A stretch of DNA of 64,000 nt from assembly GCF_000807925.1 (NCBI RefSeq), contig NZ_JRVC01000002.1:248001-312000 (forward strand), in the 5' to 3' direction. Positions 8,277 through 17,781 of the stretch are shown here, one piece after another (within the stretch, counting starts at the first letter, position 1; every line of letters begins with the position of its first letter). Position numbers and translations under genes: made by a program. Below the pieces are notes generated by a model that saw only the letters and a program-made list of their open reading frames with translations, ran no database searches and was not told the DNA's origin. Source of the stretch: Novosphingobium subterraneum (GTDB taxonomy: Bacteria; Pseudomonadota; Alphaproteobacteria; Sphingomonadales; Sphingomonadaceae).

Positions 8277-9406
8277 CATCTGTCCTCTCCCGCTATCGCG
8301 AGCTGGTTGCTGCGGGTGAACTGCGGCCCGACCCTGAGCAGGCCGCCGCCGCTGCTCGGCTTGACGCGCTGCAGCAGGAACTCGAAACGCCTCCGCCCTC
8401 ACCTGGCCTGTTCGGCAAGCTCTTCGGCGCGAAGCCAGCGCCGCCGCCGCGTGGGGTCTACATGTGGGGAGGAGTTGGGCGCGGCAAGTCCATGCTGATG
8501 GACTTGTTCCACGACAACCTCGCTCTACCCGCCAAGCGCCGCGCGCACTTCCACGAGTTCATGCTCGATGTCCACGCCCGCCTGCGCGAGGAGCGCAAGA
8601 AGGAAAGCGGCGACCCGATCATCCCCGTCGCGGCGGCCATCGCTGCGGAAACGCGCGTGCTGTGCTTCGACGAAATGGTGGTCAACAACAGCGCCGACGC
8701 GATGATCATGAGCCGCCTGTTCACCGCGCTGATGGTCGAGGGCGGCGTAACGGTCGTCACCACCTCCAACCGTGCGCCACAGGATCTCTACAAGAACGGT
8801 CTAAACCGCGAACACTTCCTCCCCTTCATCGAACTGATCGGAAGCAAGCTCGACGTGCTCACCCTCAATGGGCCGACCGACTACCGGCTGGAACGCATGC
8901 GGGGCGTGGGCACCTGGCACGTGCCGGTTGGACCACAATCGACCGCAAAGGTGCGCGATGCCTTCTTCCGGCTGACGGACTATCCGCCAGAAGACAGCGA
9001 ACACGTCCCTTCTTGCGATCTTGACGTCGGCGGCGGTCGCAAGCTGCACGTCCCGAAGAGCCTGAAGGGCGTCGGCGTGTTCAGTTTCAAGAAATTGTGC
9101 AGCGAAGCTCGCGGAGCGGCGGACTATCTGGCGATTGCCCGCAATTTCCACACCGTGATCGTCGTCGCGATACCGCGTCTTGGCCCGGAATTGCGCAACG
9201 AGACAGCACGCTTCATCACGTTCATCGACGCGCTTTACGAGCACAAGGTAAAGCTGATCGCCACCGCTGACGCCGAACCGGCAGAACTTTACGACTGGGG
9301 CGGAAAAGGCGACGACGAAGGTCGCTTCATGTTCGATCGCACGGTCAGCCGCCTGATCGAAATGCAGAGCCAGGACTATTTGGCGCTAGGCCACGGCGAA
9401 GACTGA
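8273..9406 (+). CDS. zapE: Cell division ATPase ZapE (AFG1-like)
   Basis: A 377-residue AAA-type ATPase of the ZapE/AFG1 family. In E. coli ZapE acts at the division site and destabilises FtsZ polymers; mitochondrial AFG1 helps turn over respiratory proteins. The P-loop is GGVGRGKSMLMDLF at about residues 65-78. The Walker B region is VLCFDEMVVNNSADAMI, and a family signature is TSNRAPQDLYKNGLNREHFLPFI. The start ATG overlaps the thioesterase stop by 4 nt. A hairpin with a T-run follows about 80 nt after the stop. Confidence 0.95.
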   Translation: MTSVLSRYRELVAAGELRPDPEQAAAAARLDALQQELETPPPSPGLFGKLFGAKPAPPPRGVYMWGGVGRGKSMLMDLFHDNLALPAKRRAHFHEFMLDVHARLREERKKESGDPIIPVAAAIAAETRVLCFDEMVVNNSADAMIMSRLFTALMVEGGVTVVTTSNRAPQDLYKNGLNREHFLPFIELIGSKLDVLTLNGPTDYRLERMRGVGTWHVPVGPQSTAKVRDAFFRLTDYPPEDSEHVPSCDLDVGGGRKLHVPKSLKGVGVFSFKKLCSEARGAADYLAIARNFHTVIVVAIPRLGPELRNETARFITFIDALYEHKVKLIATADAEPAELYDWGGKGDDEGRFMFDRTVSRLIEMQSQDYLALGHGED

Positions 9407-9486
9407 CAGATTCTGAAGCGTTAACCAACTCCGTCTACGCGGCTAACCACGAATCGCGTCAAACCTCACGGTGATCCAATGAAACA

Positions 9487-9520
9487 GGCGCTGCCGCTCA
9501 TGGAGCGGGCAGCGCCTTTT
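9487..9520 (+). terminator. Terminator after zapE, possibly bidirectional
   Basis: GGCGCTGCC-GCTC and GAGC-GGGCAGCGCC form a long stem followed by TTTT. The minus strand has a GTTTC after the same stem, so it may also end transcription coming from the phosphodiesterase and small-ORF side. Confidence 0.8.
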
Positions 9521-9566
9521 CGTTTAAACCCCTGTTTTTCAATGAAAAACTAGGGCCGAAATAGCC

Positions 9567-9617
9567 TTACTGGAACAGCCAGCGCAGGATTTCGATAACG
9601 GCGTTTACTGCGGACAT
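9567..9617 (-). CDS. Candidate 16-residue small ORF with strong Shine-Dalgarno
   Basis: ATG to TAA encodes MSAVNAVIEILRWLFQ. A near-perfect GGAGG lies 5 nt before the ATG, far better than most starts in this window. The peptide is hydrophobic and could form one short amphipathic helix. It lies 61 nt after the stop of the CHASE2-EAL gene on the same strand and just before the hairpin at 9487-9520. No known family is recognised. It could be a leader or a membrane micropeptide, or chance. Confidence 0.45.
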   Translation of the reverse strand: MSAVNAVIEILRWLFQ

Positions 9618-9678
9618 TCGTGCCTCCATCCACGATTGGAGACACATGGTTAACACCGACCTGTATGGTTAACAACTT

Positions 9679-11961
9679 CTAAACGAAACCAAATCGGCGC
9701 TGTCCCATTTTGAGAAGCCCCTGACAGAACTCTGGAAAAGCTTGCGGCCGGCCGAGGTAGTAGCCCTGCCCGACGTCACAGCCCAATTCGACGAGAGCGC
9801 GATAGGTCGCGTCATCCTCGATTCCCTCCGCGACGACAGTCTGGCCAAGAGCATGCGCGAGACCAATGGTTGCGCTTATGATGCTGCGCTCGCGATCGTG
9901 CGTTAACAGGCGTGAAACAAAGCGCCGGTCGAGTTTGAGTTCGTCGCTAGGCAGGTCAGCAAGGTATGCCAGACTCGCCTCACCAGTACCGAAATCATCG
10001 ATGGAAAGGCGGAATCCCATGGCCCGGAGTTGGGAGAGATTCTGAACTGCGGCCGGACGATTTCGCACGCTCGACGTTTCTGTTATTTCAATCGTCAACA
10101 GCCTGGCATCGATGTTTCGACGACGGACAATCTCGGCAAAGTTGGAGACGAGAGATGGCTTGTCCACCATCTGTGCTGACAGATTGATGCTCATTTGAAA
10201 ACGTTGACCCGCCGCATTCAGAGCGAGGGCAGCGGTGATCGCCTCATCTACCACCCAGTAGGTCAGTGCATCAATTCGGCCAGCGCGCTCCGCTTGCAGT
10301 ATGAACGCATCGGGTGCGATTGGCCCCCGGGTCGGGTGATTCCATCTGATGAGAGCTTCAGCACCGCAAGCGTGACCCAATCGCATGTCCCACTGGCTTT
10401 GGTACGCAAGCCAGATTTCGCCGTTTCGCAATCCTTCATCTATGCGAGCATGAAGCGATAGCTCCCAACTCGCTTCGGCAAGCCGCTCCGCTTCGAACAG
10501 TTCCACAGAGCGGCCAGAACTGAGCGCATCGTTCGCACTCGCGAGCGCCGAATTGACGCGAGTCTGGGCATCCAGCCCTTCATTTCGATCGAGTCCGAAA
10601 TGAATGTTGGTGTCAAAAGTATAGGTGCCAATCTGCAAAGGCGCAGAAAACAGTGCACGCAGACCTTCAAGGTGATTGAGTTGCATTTCGAGCGGACGTG
10701 CTTCTTCGGTCCACGCAAAATGACCACCTTCACCGTTGAAGATTGTCTCGATACCCGAGCCGACGGATAATCTCCTCGCAATCTGGCGAGCGCATTCTCC
10801 ATGAAGATCGCGCGGCAAGGTTGCCAGAATCTCCTCGTAGCGACCGATCACCGCGACGATGACGTCACGACCAACTTCAAGAGGCTGCGCACTGAGAGCC
10901 AGAAGGTTGGGCAGACCGGACGTGCTGGTATGCTGGACTCGCCTGACCCGCAATTGCCAGGCGCGAGCAACGCCGTAGATCATAAGCGACAGGAGCGCTG
11001 CACCGGTATCAACGGTGACGCCAATAAGCTGAAGAGCTGGAGCAAAGACGAAGGGAGCGAACACTGCAAGGGCGTGCAGTGTGAACTTCGACTTTCGAGA
11101 GTCTGCACGCGATCCCGCTCGAATCAGCAACCACGATATGATCAGCAGCGGCAGTTGCCCGAGAGAGAGCGAGATCGGCTTGGCCAGGCCAGATGCCCCC
11201 GCGATATCGACGGCCAGAGGGTGTATGCGTCCCTTGCCATAATATCCGATCGTGGGGACATTCTGGGATTGCGTGACCACGATCGTACGACCGGTGAGCA
11301 ACCCCGGCGTATAGGATCCGCTAAGCAGCATCCTCTCGCCGACCTTGGGGATCGTGTCAGGTTCGACCAGAAAATCCGGTTCAAAGGTGTCCTGAAGCCC
11401 GGAATACTTCCCTGCAAGGGACGCAGCAAACGTGGGGTAATCGCGTCCGGCGATGTTCACTGAATAAGGAGACGAGACGGCATAATCGATAAAGTTGCCG
11501 TTCCACACAGAGACAACAATGGGCGCCACGTCCGACAGCGCCTTTGGCGGCATTCGGAAATCTCGCAGCGTGAACGTATGGCCGAGACTTCCCACCGTCT
11601 GGCCACGCACCACGAGAGAAACCCCTGATCCAAAGGATCTGATTGTTTCAGCCAGCAATCGATCGCCCGCAGCATCTGTGCCGTACTTCACTGGCGCATC
11701 TACATAGACCCGATAGGGCATCTGGGGACGCAGTTGCTCCAGCACCCGCGCAAGCCTGGGTGCAGCAACCGTGTCAGAATCGGGGTGGTCACTGTCACTC
11801 TCAAGTTCGACGATGACCGTGGAGCCGTTGGCTTGGTGTTGGTTCAGCTTGTGCCGAACATTCCAAAAAACGTGATCAATCGGTGTCAGAAAATCGGTAA
11901 GCGCCAGCAACGCCGGGATCAGCAGCGCAAGGAACAGGGGGGTGCGCAGTTTCTTCAGCAT
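9679..11961 (-). CDS. CHASE2 sensor with degenerate GGDEF and EAL phosphodiesterase domain
   Basis: A 760-residue membrane protein predicted to hydrolyse cyclic di-GMP. An N-terminal TM helix (about residues 8-26) precedes a periplasmic CHASE2 sensory domain (to about 265), then further TM segments (about 270-345). A GGDEF-like domain follows, but the signature is replaced by GEGGHFAW, so it is unlikely to make c-di-GMP. The C-terminal EAL domain keeps the catalytic set: GAEALIRW, SINLSA, TIEITET, SIDDFGTG, LKLDRRF, VAEGIED and GQGYYLGRP. It should be an active phosphodiesterase. It lies next to the exopolysaccharide locus, a common target of c-di-GMP control; that link here is inference. Confidence 0.9.
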   Translation of the reverse strand: MLKKLRTPLFLALLIPALLALTDFLTPIDHVFWNVRHKLNQHQANGSTVIVELESDSDHPDSDTVAAPRLARVLEQLRPQMPYRVYVDAPVKYGTDAAGDRLLAETIRSFGSGVSLVVRGQTVGSLGHTFTLRDFRMPPKALSDVAPIVVSVWNGNFIDYAVSSPYSVNIAGRDYPTFAASLAGKYSGLQDTFEPDFLVEPDTIPKVGERMLLSGSYTPGLLTGRTIVVTQSQNVPTIGYYGKGRIHPLAVDIAGASGLAKPISLSLGQLPLLIISWLLIRAGSRADSRKSKFTLHALAVFAPFVFAPALQLIGVTVDTGAALLSLMIYGVARAWQLRVRRVQHTSTSGLPNLLALSAQPLEVGRDVIVAVIGRYEEILATLPRDLHGECARQIARRLSVGSGIETIFNGEGGHFAWTEEARPLEMQLNHLEGLRALFSAPLQIGTYTFDTNIHFGLDRNEGLDAQTRVNSALASANDALSSGRSVELFEAERLAEASWELSLHARIDEGLRNGEIWLAYQSQWDMRLGHACGAEALIRWNHPTRGPIAPDAFILQAERAGRIDALTYWVVDEAITAALALNAAGQRFQMSINLSAQMVDKPSLVSNFAEIVRRRNIDARLLTIEITETSSVRNRPAAVQNLSQLRAMGFRLSIDDFGTGEASLAYLADLPSDELKLDRRFVSRLLTHDRERSIISATIGLAHALGQTVVAEGIEDDATYRALVELGCDVGQGYYLGRPQAFPEFCQGLLKMGQRRFGFV

Positions 11962-12043
11962 GGACCCACGGGCGTTGTTTCCGAACCCGATTAGTCCGCA
12001 ATGGTGAAGATCACCTTACCGGCTTGGGACGCTTAACAGGCAA

Positions 12044-13933
12044 TCAACCAAGGCGATCCAATGATTTCCGCAGCATGAGAAGCTGCCAGATCAATCGGCT
12101 GTGGTCGGCACGGCCCGTCATGTGGGCCTCGGCAAGCGCGTCGATGCGTGTGCTGTTGAACCAGCCGGTGGCAGCTAGAGATCCGCTGGCAGCAAGACCG
12201 CGCGCTTCCGCTGCCAAGGGACCGCGCAGCCACTGCGCAATCGGCGTGACGAATCCCATCTTCGGGCGAAACAGCACGTCCTGCGGCAGATAACGGCGCA
12301 TTGTCTGCTTCATGAGCCACTTGCCCGTACTGCCTCGCACACGCATTCGTTCGGGCAGTCGCGCGCCGAATTCGACAAGCCGATGATCAAGCAGCGGTTC
12401 GCGCGCTTCCAGACTGACCGCCATGCTCGTCCGGTCGACCTTGGTCAGGATATCGCCGGGCATGTAGAACTTGAGGTCCGCATACTGGGCACGGTCCAGG
12501 CCAGAGCGGGCGGGAGCCTTGCGCATCAACTCCATCAACGGCTGTTCGGCCCGGTATTCACCGCGCAGCGACATGAAATCAGGCGTATAGAGCGTGTCTC
12601 GCAAGTCCGCCGACGTCACGGCTAGGGCGCGCGCGTATCCTTCCTCACCGCTGCCGGCGAGGCTGAGCAGCGTCGTCCTTGCGCGAAGCGGACGAGGTGC
12701 CCAGTCCGCCTTTGGCCACAGACGGCCCATGGTCCCGAACACCGGCTTTCGCAGCGCAGAAGGCAACAGGCCCCTCGCCTGTTCCTCGCGGTGCTGGAAT
12801 GTCTGCCTGCGGTAACCGGCAAAAGCCTCGTCCGCCCCGTCGCCGGAAAGGGCCACCGTGACATGCTCGCGCGCCAGCTCGCAGACCCGGAATGTCGGGA
12901 GCGCCGACGCATCGGCGAAAGGCTCGTCGAACATGGCAGCAAGCCGATCAACCAGCGAGAAGTCTTCCGGCGAAACCGTGCGCTTCCAGTGCTGGGTGCC
13001 ATATTGCGCGGCGATCCGATCCGCATAAGCGGTCTCGTCGAGCGCTGCGACATCGAAACCGATCGAACAGGTCTTTACCGGTGCCGTACTTGCCTCGGCC
13101 ATGAGCGCGACGACGCTTGAACTGTCAACCCCGCCCGAAAGGAACGCCCCCAAGGGCACGTCGGCGAGCATGCGCGAAGTGACAGCCTCGCGCATATGGT
13201 GGAGCAGATGGGCCTCAAGATCCTGCCGACTGCCGGTGGCACGATCGGCGAAGGACACGTCCCACCACTGCACCGGAGGCGATGGCGGTGCATCGGCTCG
13301 AAGCAACTGGTAGTGCCCGGCAGCAAGCTTCTGCACGCCCTTGAGGATCGAGCGGTGATCCGGGACATAGCCCCAGGCAAGGTAATCTTCGACAGCCAGC
13401 GGATCGATTTCACGCCGCAGCGACGGGTGCGCGAGCAGCGCCTTCAGTTCCGAACCAAAGATGACGGCGCCGTCGGCAAGGCGCGCGGTGAACAGCGGCT
13501 TTACGCCAAAGCGATCTCGCGCCAGCAAGGTGGTGCGCTGGCGCAGGTCGTGCAGCGCGAAAGCGAACATGCCGTGAAGGCGCGGCAGGCAGTCAACGCC
13601 CCAATGCCGCCAGGCCTGGAGAATGACCTCGGTGTCGCCATCGGTGCGGAAGGTTGCGCCGAGCGCAATCAGGTCACCGCGAAGTTCCCTGTAGTTGTAG
13701 ATCTCGCCGTTGAAGACGATGGCCGCATCGCCTTCAGCCGCAAGCATCGGCTGTGGCGATCCAGCGAGGTCGATGATGGACAGGCGGCGATGGCCGAGGC
13801 CGACGCCCGGCGCCGTCCAGACGCCTTCGCCATCAGGCCCGCGATGGGCGATGGCATCGCACATCCGCCGGACCCGTTCCGGATCGACAGGCTTGAGACC
13901 TTCGGTATGGATGATTCCGGCAATTCCGCACAT
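12044..13933 (-). CDS. XrtA-associated asparagine synthetase-type amidotransferase
   Basis: A 629-residue glutamine-dependent amidotransferase of the AsnB fold, matching the exosortase A-associated amidotransferase 1 family (TIGR03108, from memory). The start is set by Cys2: the nucleophile must follow Met1 (MCGIAG), which places the start at 13933 rather than at the longer open frame. The N-terminal glutaminase domain has AHRGPDGEG and FNGEIYN. The C-terminal synthetase domain has the pyrophosphatase loop FLSGGVDSSSV and ALSGDGADEAFAGYRR. The gene begins 11 nt after the exosortase stop and is the last of the minus-strand operon. It probably amidates a sugar carboxylate or a precursor of the polysaccharide; the substrate is unknown. 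Confidence 0.9.
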   Translation of the reverse strand: MCGIAGIIHTEGLKPVDPERVRRMCDAIAHRGPDGEGVWTAPGVGLGHRRLSIIDLAGSPQPMLAAEGDAAIVFNGEIYNYRELRGDLIALGATFRTDGDTEVILQAWRHWGVDCLPRLHGMFAFALHDLRQRTTLLARDRFGVKPLFTARLADGAVIFGSELKALLAHPSLRREIDPLAVEDYLAWGYVPDHRSILKGVQKLAAGHYQLLRADAPPSPPVQWWDVSFADRATGSRQDLEAHLLHHMREAVTSRMLADVPLGAFLSGGVDSSSVVALMAEASTAPVKTCSIGFDVAALDETAYADRIAAQYGTQHWKRTVSPEDFSLVDRLAAMFDEPFADASALPTFRVCELAREHVTVALSGDGADEAFAGYRRQTFQHREEQARGLLPSALRKPVFGTMGRLWPKADWAPRPLRARTTLLSLAGSGEEGYARALAVTSADLRDTLYTPDFMSLRGEYRAEQPLMELMRKAPARSGLDRAQYADLKFYMPGDILTKVDRTSMAVSLEAREPLLDHRLVEFGARLPERMRVRGSTGKWLMKQTMRRYLPQDVLFRPKMGFVTPIAQWLRGPLAAEARGLAASGSLAATGWFNSTRIDALAEAHMTGRADHSRLIWQLLMLRKSLDRLG

Positions 13934-13944
13934 GCGAACGTGAC

Positions 13945-15513
13945 CTAGCGCCCTGCAGCCGTGCGGTCCATCCACGCTTCGACCGGCCCGATCGCGGCAA
14001 TGGCGGCGCGAAGGGAGGCCTCGGCGGGAGGCTGGCCGGGAACCCCGTCTTCCGCGGACAGGATCAGCGCGGCCGTGCTGCGGGTCCGCAGCAGCAGACG
14101 GTCAACGATGTTGGCAAGCTTCAGGCGCGTGTTGCTACCGGTGATGAGCGGGCCGGAGCGATAGTAGCTCTCGGCAAGACGATGGACCGGACCTGCTGCC
14201 TGGATGCGCTCGGCATGGCCCCCGGCGAGCGGAGCAGCGGACCTTTCCCACGCCCACCCGCTGTCGAGCGGGATCGCGCCCTGTCCGAAGCCGCCGGCCT
14301 CGCGGCCATCGGCCTGCGCCGCGTAGAGCGCGAACGATATGTCCACGACATGGCCTGAAGCATCGCGGAAACGGCCGAGAAGGACGTGCGAGGCGCCCGA
14401 ATGCAGCGGCTTCCATGGCACCTGAGGCGTGAAGTCGATCTGCTGCCAGCCAGGGATCGGGGCAAAGTCTATCCGTGCCGGCATCGGTGCCTCGAGGCGA
14501 CCGGCCCAGGCGCTCCACCCGCTGAAGATCAGCGCCAGAGCAGCGAGCGCCGCAAGCGCCCTCGGCGGTCCGATCCGATATTGCGAAAGTGCGCTCAGCA
14601 GACGGTTGGCTTGAATGGCTTCGGCATCGATCATGCGATCATCGATCGCGCGGTCGAAAAAGCGCCAGGCCATGACCATGACCAGTGCCATCACCAGCGC
14701 GAAGAAGATCCAGCCGTAGAAGATATGATCGAACCCGGCGGCGAATTCGATGCCGCGGTGTTCGGCGATGAAGATGGTGCCCCAGGCCCGCACGCCATTC
14801 GCCAGGATCGGCATGGCGATGCTCAAACCCATGAACGCGATGCGACGGCTCCACGAGGCGAAGCAGACGTTGGCGACCAACGCGCCGTACGCGATCATCG
14901 CGATGAGGAACTTGACGCCAGAACAGGCCTCGGCCACTTCGAAATAGCCGCCCGGCGTGGTGATGAAGACACCTTCGATATGCGCCGGCACCTGGCTCGC
15001 ATCGAGCAGCGCCATCGTCATGTGTGCGGTAATCGTCTGCAGGAACGGGATCAGCTCGTCTCCGGCCGGCACCAGAAACAGCATGTAGGCAATCGGAAAG
15101 AGCAGACCGGCGCAGACCCTGGGGCCGAGGAGGACCACTGCACTTGCCTGCGCCATCAGGACAACGCCAAGCTGCGTGGCCAGCGACAGACCCGCAAATG
15201 TTCCAAGAAGCCAAAGGAACGCCGCCCCGCCAAAGAACACCAGGCCGGGCCACCAGGCCTGCGGCTCGAGTTTCACCACCTCGCGCCAGCGTAGCGAGAT
15301 CAGCCAAGCCAGGATGAAGGGAATCAGAAGGACGTGATTGTAAGTCGAGCTGTCCCACCATTGCAGGAACATCTCGCGCCAGTCGGTAGCGAAAAGCGCG
15401 ACGTTGCAGGCCCAGGCGATGGCAAGACAAGCGAGCGCGCGCCGCCACGCTGCGGGCAGATTGGCCCAGCGCTGCTGGAGCGGCGCTTTCAGGGTCAGAT
15501 CAGGCTGCGGCAC
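13945..15513 (-). CDS. xrtA: Exosortase A fused to an EpsI domain
   Basis: A 522-residue polytopic inner-membrane cysteine protease-transpeptidase that should cut PEP-CTERM sorting signals. The catalytic residues are visible: Cys197 in EACSGVKF, Arg242 in NGVRAWG and His263 in FDHIFYGW. At least seven hydrophobic helices cover residues 25-290. From about residue 335 to the end is an EpsI-type (DUF3485) periplasmic domain, with PIPGWQQIDF and HRLAESYYRSG. So the usual xrtA and epsI functions are fused. The start is GTG at 15513, behind GAGGG with 5 nt spacing, and overlaps the 3' end of the glycosyltransferase by 14 nt. No PEP-CTERM substrate protein was seen in this window. Confidence 0.93.
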   Translation of the reverse strand: MPQPDLTLKAPLQQRWANLPAAWRRALACLAIAWACNVALFATDWREMFLQWWDSSTYNHVLLIPFILAWLISLRWREVVKLEPQAWWPGLVFFGGAAFLWLLGTFAGLSLATQLGVVLMAQASAVVLLGPRVCAGLLFPIAYMLFLVPAGDELIPFLQTITAHMTMALLDASQVPAHIEGVFITTPGGYFEVAEACSGVKFLIAMIAYGALVANVCFASWSRRIAFMGLSIAMPILANGVRAWGTIFIAEHRGIEFAAGFDHIFYGWIFFALVMALVMVMAWRFFDRAIDDRMIDAEAIQANRLLSALSQYRIGPPRALAALAALALIFSGWSAWAGRLEAPMPARIDFAPIPGWQQIDFTPQVPWKPLHSGASHVLLGRFRDASGHVVDISFALYAAQADGREAGGFGQGAIPLDSGWAWERSAAPLAGGHAERIQAAGPVHRLAESYYRSGPLITGSNTRLKLANIVDRLLLRTRSTAALILSAEDGVPGQPPAEASLRAAIAAIGPVEAWMDRTAAGR

Positions 15514-16729
15514 GTGAACCCTCGGGCCCTGCAAGGCCGAGCAAGCCGGCCAGCGGGGCAAGTACGCCTGCCCAGCCGCACTTCTCTACGACGAAGGAGC
15601 GGGCAGACTGACCGATCGTGCCCGCCCGGACCTTGTCGTGAAGCAAGCTCAGCGCGGCTTTCGCCAAGGCTTCGGCGCCGTTTGCGACTACGAGTTCCTG
15701 CCCGTCGCGCGCGGGGATACCGGTGGCGGCTTCGGGCGTGGCCAGCACCGGGCGTGCCATCGCCATGGCTTCGAGCACCTTGTTCTGCACGCCGCGCGCG
15801 ATGGTCAGCGGAGCAACCACCATATCCGCGCCAGCCAGCCACGGTCGGACATCGATCACCGCGCCGGTCACGCGAGTGCCGTGGACGCCTTCGAGCGCGC
15901 GAACGGCGAGCGTCGGCGCCCGGCCCACGACGTTGAAGCGGGCTTGCGGAAATACCGCGCGGATCTGCGGCATGACCGCCTGCGCAAACAGCTCCACTGC
16001 CGCGATGTTCGGGGGATAGTCCATCTGGCCCGTGAAGGTAATGTGCGGCCCCTGCCCCTCAAGCTCGGGAGCAAGCGGCATTCCTTCAGGGTCAAAGAAG
16101 CCGGTGTCGATGCCATTGCCCAGCGCCAGAACGGCGGGGTCAGCGCCCGGCAGAAGGCGCTGGCGAAACAGGGCGGCTTCTTCCGGCGTCACCAGCAGGC
16201 TTGCATTGACACGGCGAGCAACATCGCTTTCGAAACGCGACAGCAGCCGAGCTTCACGCGCGTAGAGATGAGCCAAAGGAAAGCGGGCCTGCCCTGCGTA
16301 GGATTCGAACTTTGCCGAATCGACGTCGACAAAGTCCATCACGACACGACCTGCGAAGTCCGTCGGCACGTATTGGGCCATCTGGCCGGAGAAAACGTAG
16401 ATGGCCGAGATCGGACGGGTGGCGAGAACCTTGGCCACGTAAGCCGAGATGCGCTTGTCCGCGAAAGCCGTCAGGCTCACGGGCTTGCCCGACGCCAGCG
16501 CCTCAAGCGCGGCGATCTTGAGCGAGCGCGACCGCCGGACAAGGCAATGGGAAGCGGCGACGGCGGCAAGGTCCGGCTCGTGCGCCATATCGCCCTCGTC
16601 GTCGGCGAAGCACGCCACGTGCACCGGTGCAAGGCCTGCAATGTGCCGGAGGACGTGGCACGACCGGATCTTGTCGCCGCGATCGGGCGGAAACGGGATG
16701 CGATGGGCAAGGAACAGGACCTCGCTCAT
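15500..16729 (-). CDS. XrtA-associated family 4 glycosyltransferase
   Basis: A 409-residue GT-B glycosyltransferase resembling the TIGR03087 PEP-CTERM/XrtA subfamily (from memory). It begins MSEVLFLAHRIPFPPDRGDK, with the Gly/Pro-rich acceptor loop. The donor-binding half has HITFTGQMDYPPN, PWLAGADMVVAPL, and ARGVQNKVLEAMAMARPV, including the conserved Glu. I set the start at 16729, giving a 4-nt overlap with the FemAB gene. It adds a sugar during repeat-unit assembly on the cytoplasmic side; sugar unknown. Confidence 0.9.
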   Translation of the reverse strand: MSEVLFLAHRIPFPPDRGDKIRSCHVLRHIAGLAPVHVACFADDEGDMAHEPDLAAVAASHCLVRRSRSLKIAALEALASGKPVSLTAFADKRISAYVAKVLATRPISAIYVFSGQMAQYVPTDFAGRVVMDFVDVDSAKFESYAGQARFPLAHLYAREARLLSRFESDVARRVNASLLVTPEEAALFRQRLLPGADPAVLALGNGIDTGFFDPEGMPLAPELEGQGPHITFTGQMDYPPNIAAVELFAQAVMPQIRAVFPQARFNVVGRAPTLAVRALEGVHGTRVTGAVIDVRPWLAGADMVVAPLTIARGVQNKVLEAMAMARPVLATPEAATGIPARDGQELVVANGAEALAKAALSLLHDKVRAGTIGQSARSFVVEKCGWAGVLAPLAGLLGLAGPEGSRAAA

Positions 16730-17781
16730 GCCAGGCCTTGCGCGATCAGCGGGCCGACACGGTTGGCGAGGCCAAGCGGCAGCTTCTGCCACAATGCGAT
16801 CTTGGCCTTGTACTGCGGGCTGAGCGGATTGACGTCGCGCGGGGCCTGCCCATCGGCGGTCCACGTCGCATAAGCCAGTGGCTCTGGCGTGAAGCCCCAG
16901 TTGCGCTTGAAGTGGTAGGCGCCGGTATCAACCTTGGACCTGCCAAAATCGAACCGATCGCAGCCCCGCACGCGCGCATGGTTCATCAGCGCATAGTACA
17001 TCACATCGTTGGCACGCATCGTCCGCGCCGCGAAGGTGCCGCCGCCCCAGTAGGGCATGACTGCGCCGCGGTGATAGAGGCTCAGTACCGAGGCGAGCGG
17101 CTGCCCGTCACTGACCACGGTCAGGATGTCAGCGTCATCGCCGAAGCCGTCCAGCACTGCATCGAACAGGCGTTTCGGGAACACCGGCGTGCCAAGATTG
17201 CGGACGGATTCGGCATAGACCGCATAGTGCATCGCGCGATCCTCGGCGCTGCTGCCGGTCCGCACTTCCATGCCGTACCCCAGGCCACGCCGCACCTCGG
17301 CGCGCTGCTTGCGCGGGATGGCCAGTAATTGCGCTTCAACATCTGGTGCCAGCGCCGTGACGAACCCGGCGTGGCTGTCGGTCTTCACATGCCAGCCCTC
17401 GCCTTCCGGCAAAGGACCGCCGCGAAGCTCGATCGTCGGACAGTTCAGGCGCACGGCCAGTTCCTGCGCGGCAATGAACAGCGCCGGGCTGCCCTCACCG
17501 ACAACGCCGCCGCCCACGCCAAAGCCGGTGGAGACCAGCGCGCGGCCGAACAGCGGTGAATGGACTTCGTGCAAGGGCAAGACCGCCCGGATCACACCGT
17601 CCTGCTCCGAAATCAGGATGTGCGTGCGGTGGCCAGTCGAGCGTTCTACCGCGTCAAGCCATTCTGGCCGGTGAAAGGCACTGGCAATGGGATGATCGGC
17701 CAAAAAGCGCGCCACAGCCCCCCGGTCATCGGGACCGCCGAGGCGTACAACGGAACTGGCGAGAAAGAATGGCGCGTTCAT
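16726..17781 (-). CDS. XrtA-associated FemAB/GNAT-like protein
   Basis: A 351-residue protein with the double-GNAT architecture of FemAB transferases, matching the PEP-CTERM-associated subfamily TIGR03019 (from memory). FemAB enzymes transfer amino acids from aminoacyl-tRNA to peptidoglycan; for this subfamily the donor and acceptor are not known. Visible signatures are HRPEWLDAVERSTGHRTHIL in the first lobe, LSLYHRGAVMPYWGGG and the terminal DFGRSKVDTGAYHFKRNWGF. It overlaps both neighbours by 4 nt, so it is translationally coupled to the deacetylase and the glycosyltransferase. Confidence 0.88.
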   Translation of the reverse strand: MNAPFFLASSVVRLGGPDDRGAVARFLADHPIASAFHRPEWLDAVERSTGHRTHILISEQDGVIRAVLPLHEVHSPLFGRALVSTGFGVGGGVVGEGSPALFIAAQELAVRLNCPTIELRGGPLPEGEGWHVKTDSHAGFVTALAPDVEAQLLAIPRKQRAEVRRGLGYGMEVRTGSSAEDRAMHYAVYAESVRNLGTPVFPKRLFDAVLDGFGDDADILTVVSDGQPLASVLSLYHRGAVMPYWGGGTFAARTMRANDVMYYALMNHARVRGCDRFDFGRSKVDTGAYHFKRNWGFTPEPLAYATWTADGQAPRDVNPLSPQYKAKIALWQKLPLGLANRVGPLIAQGLA

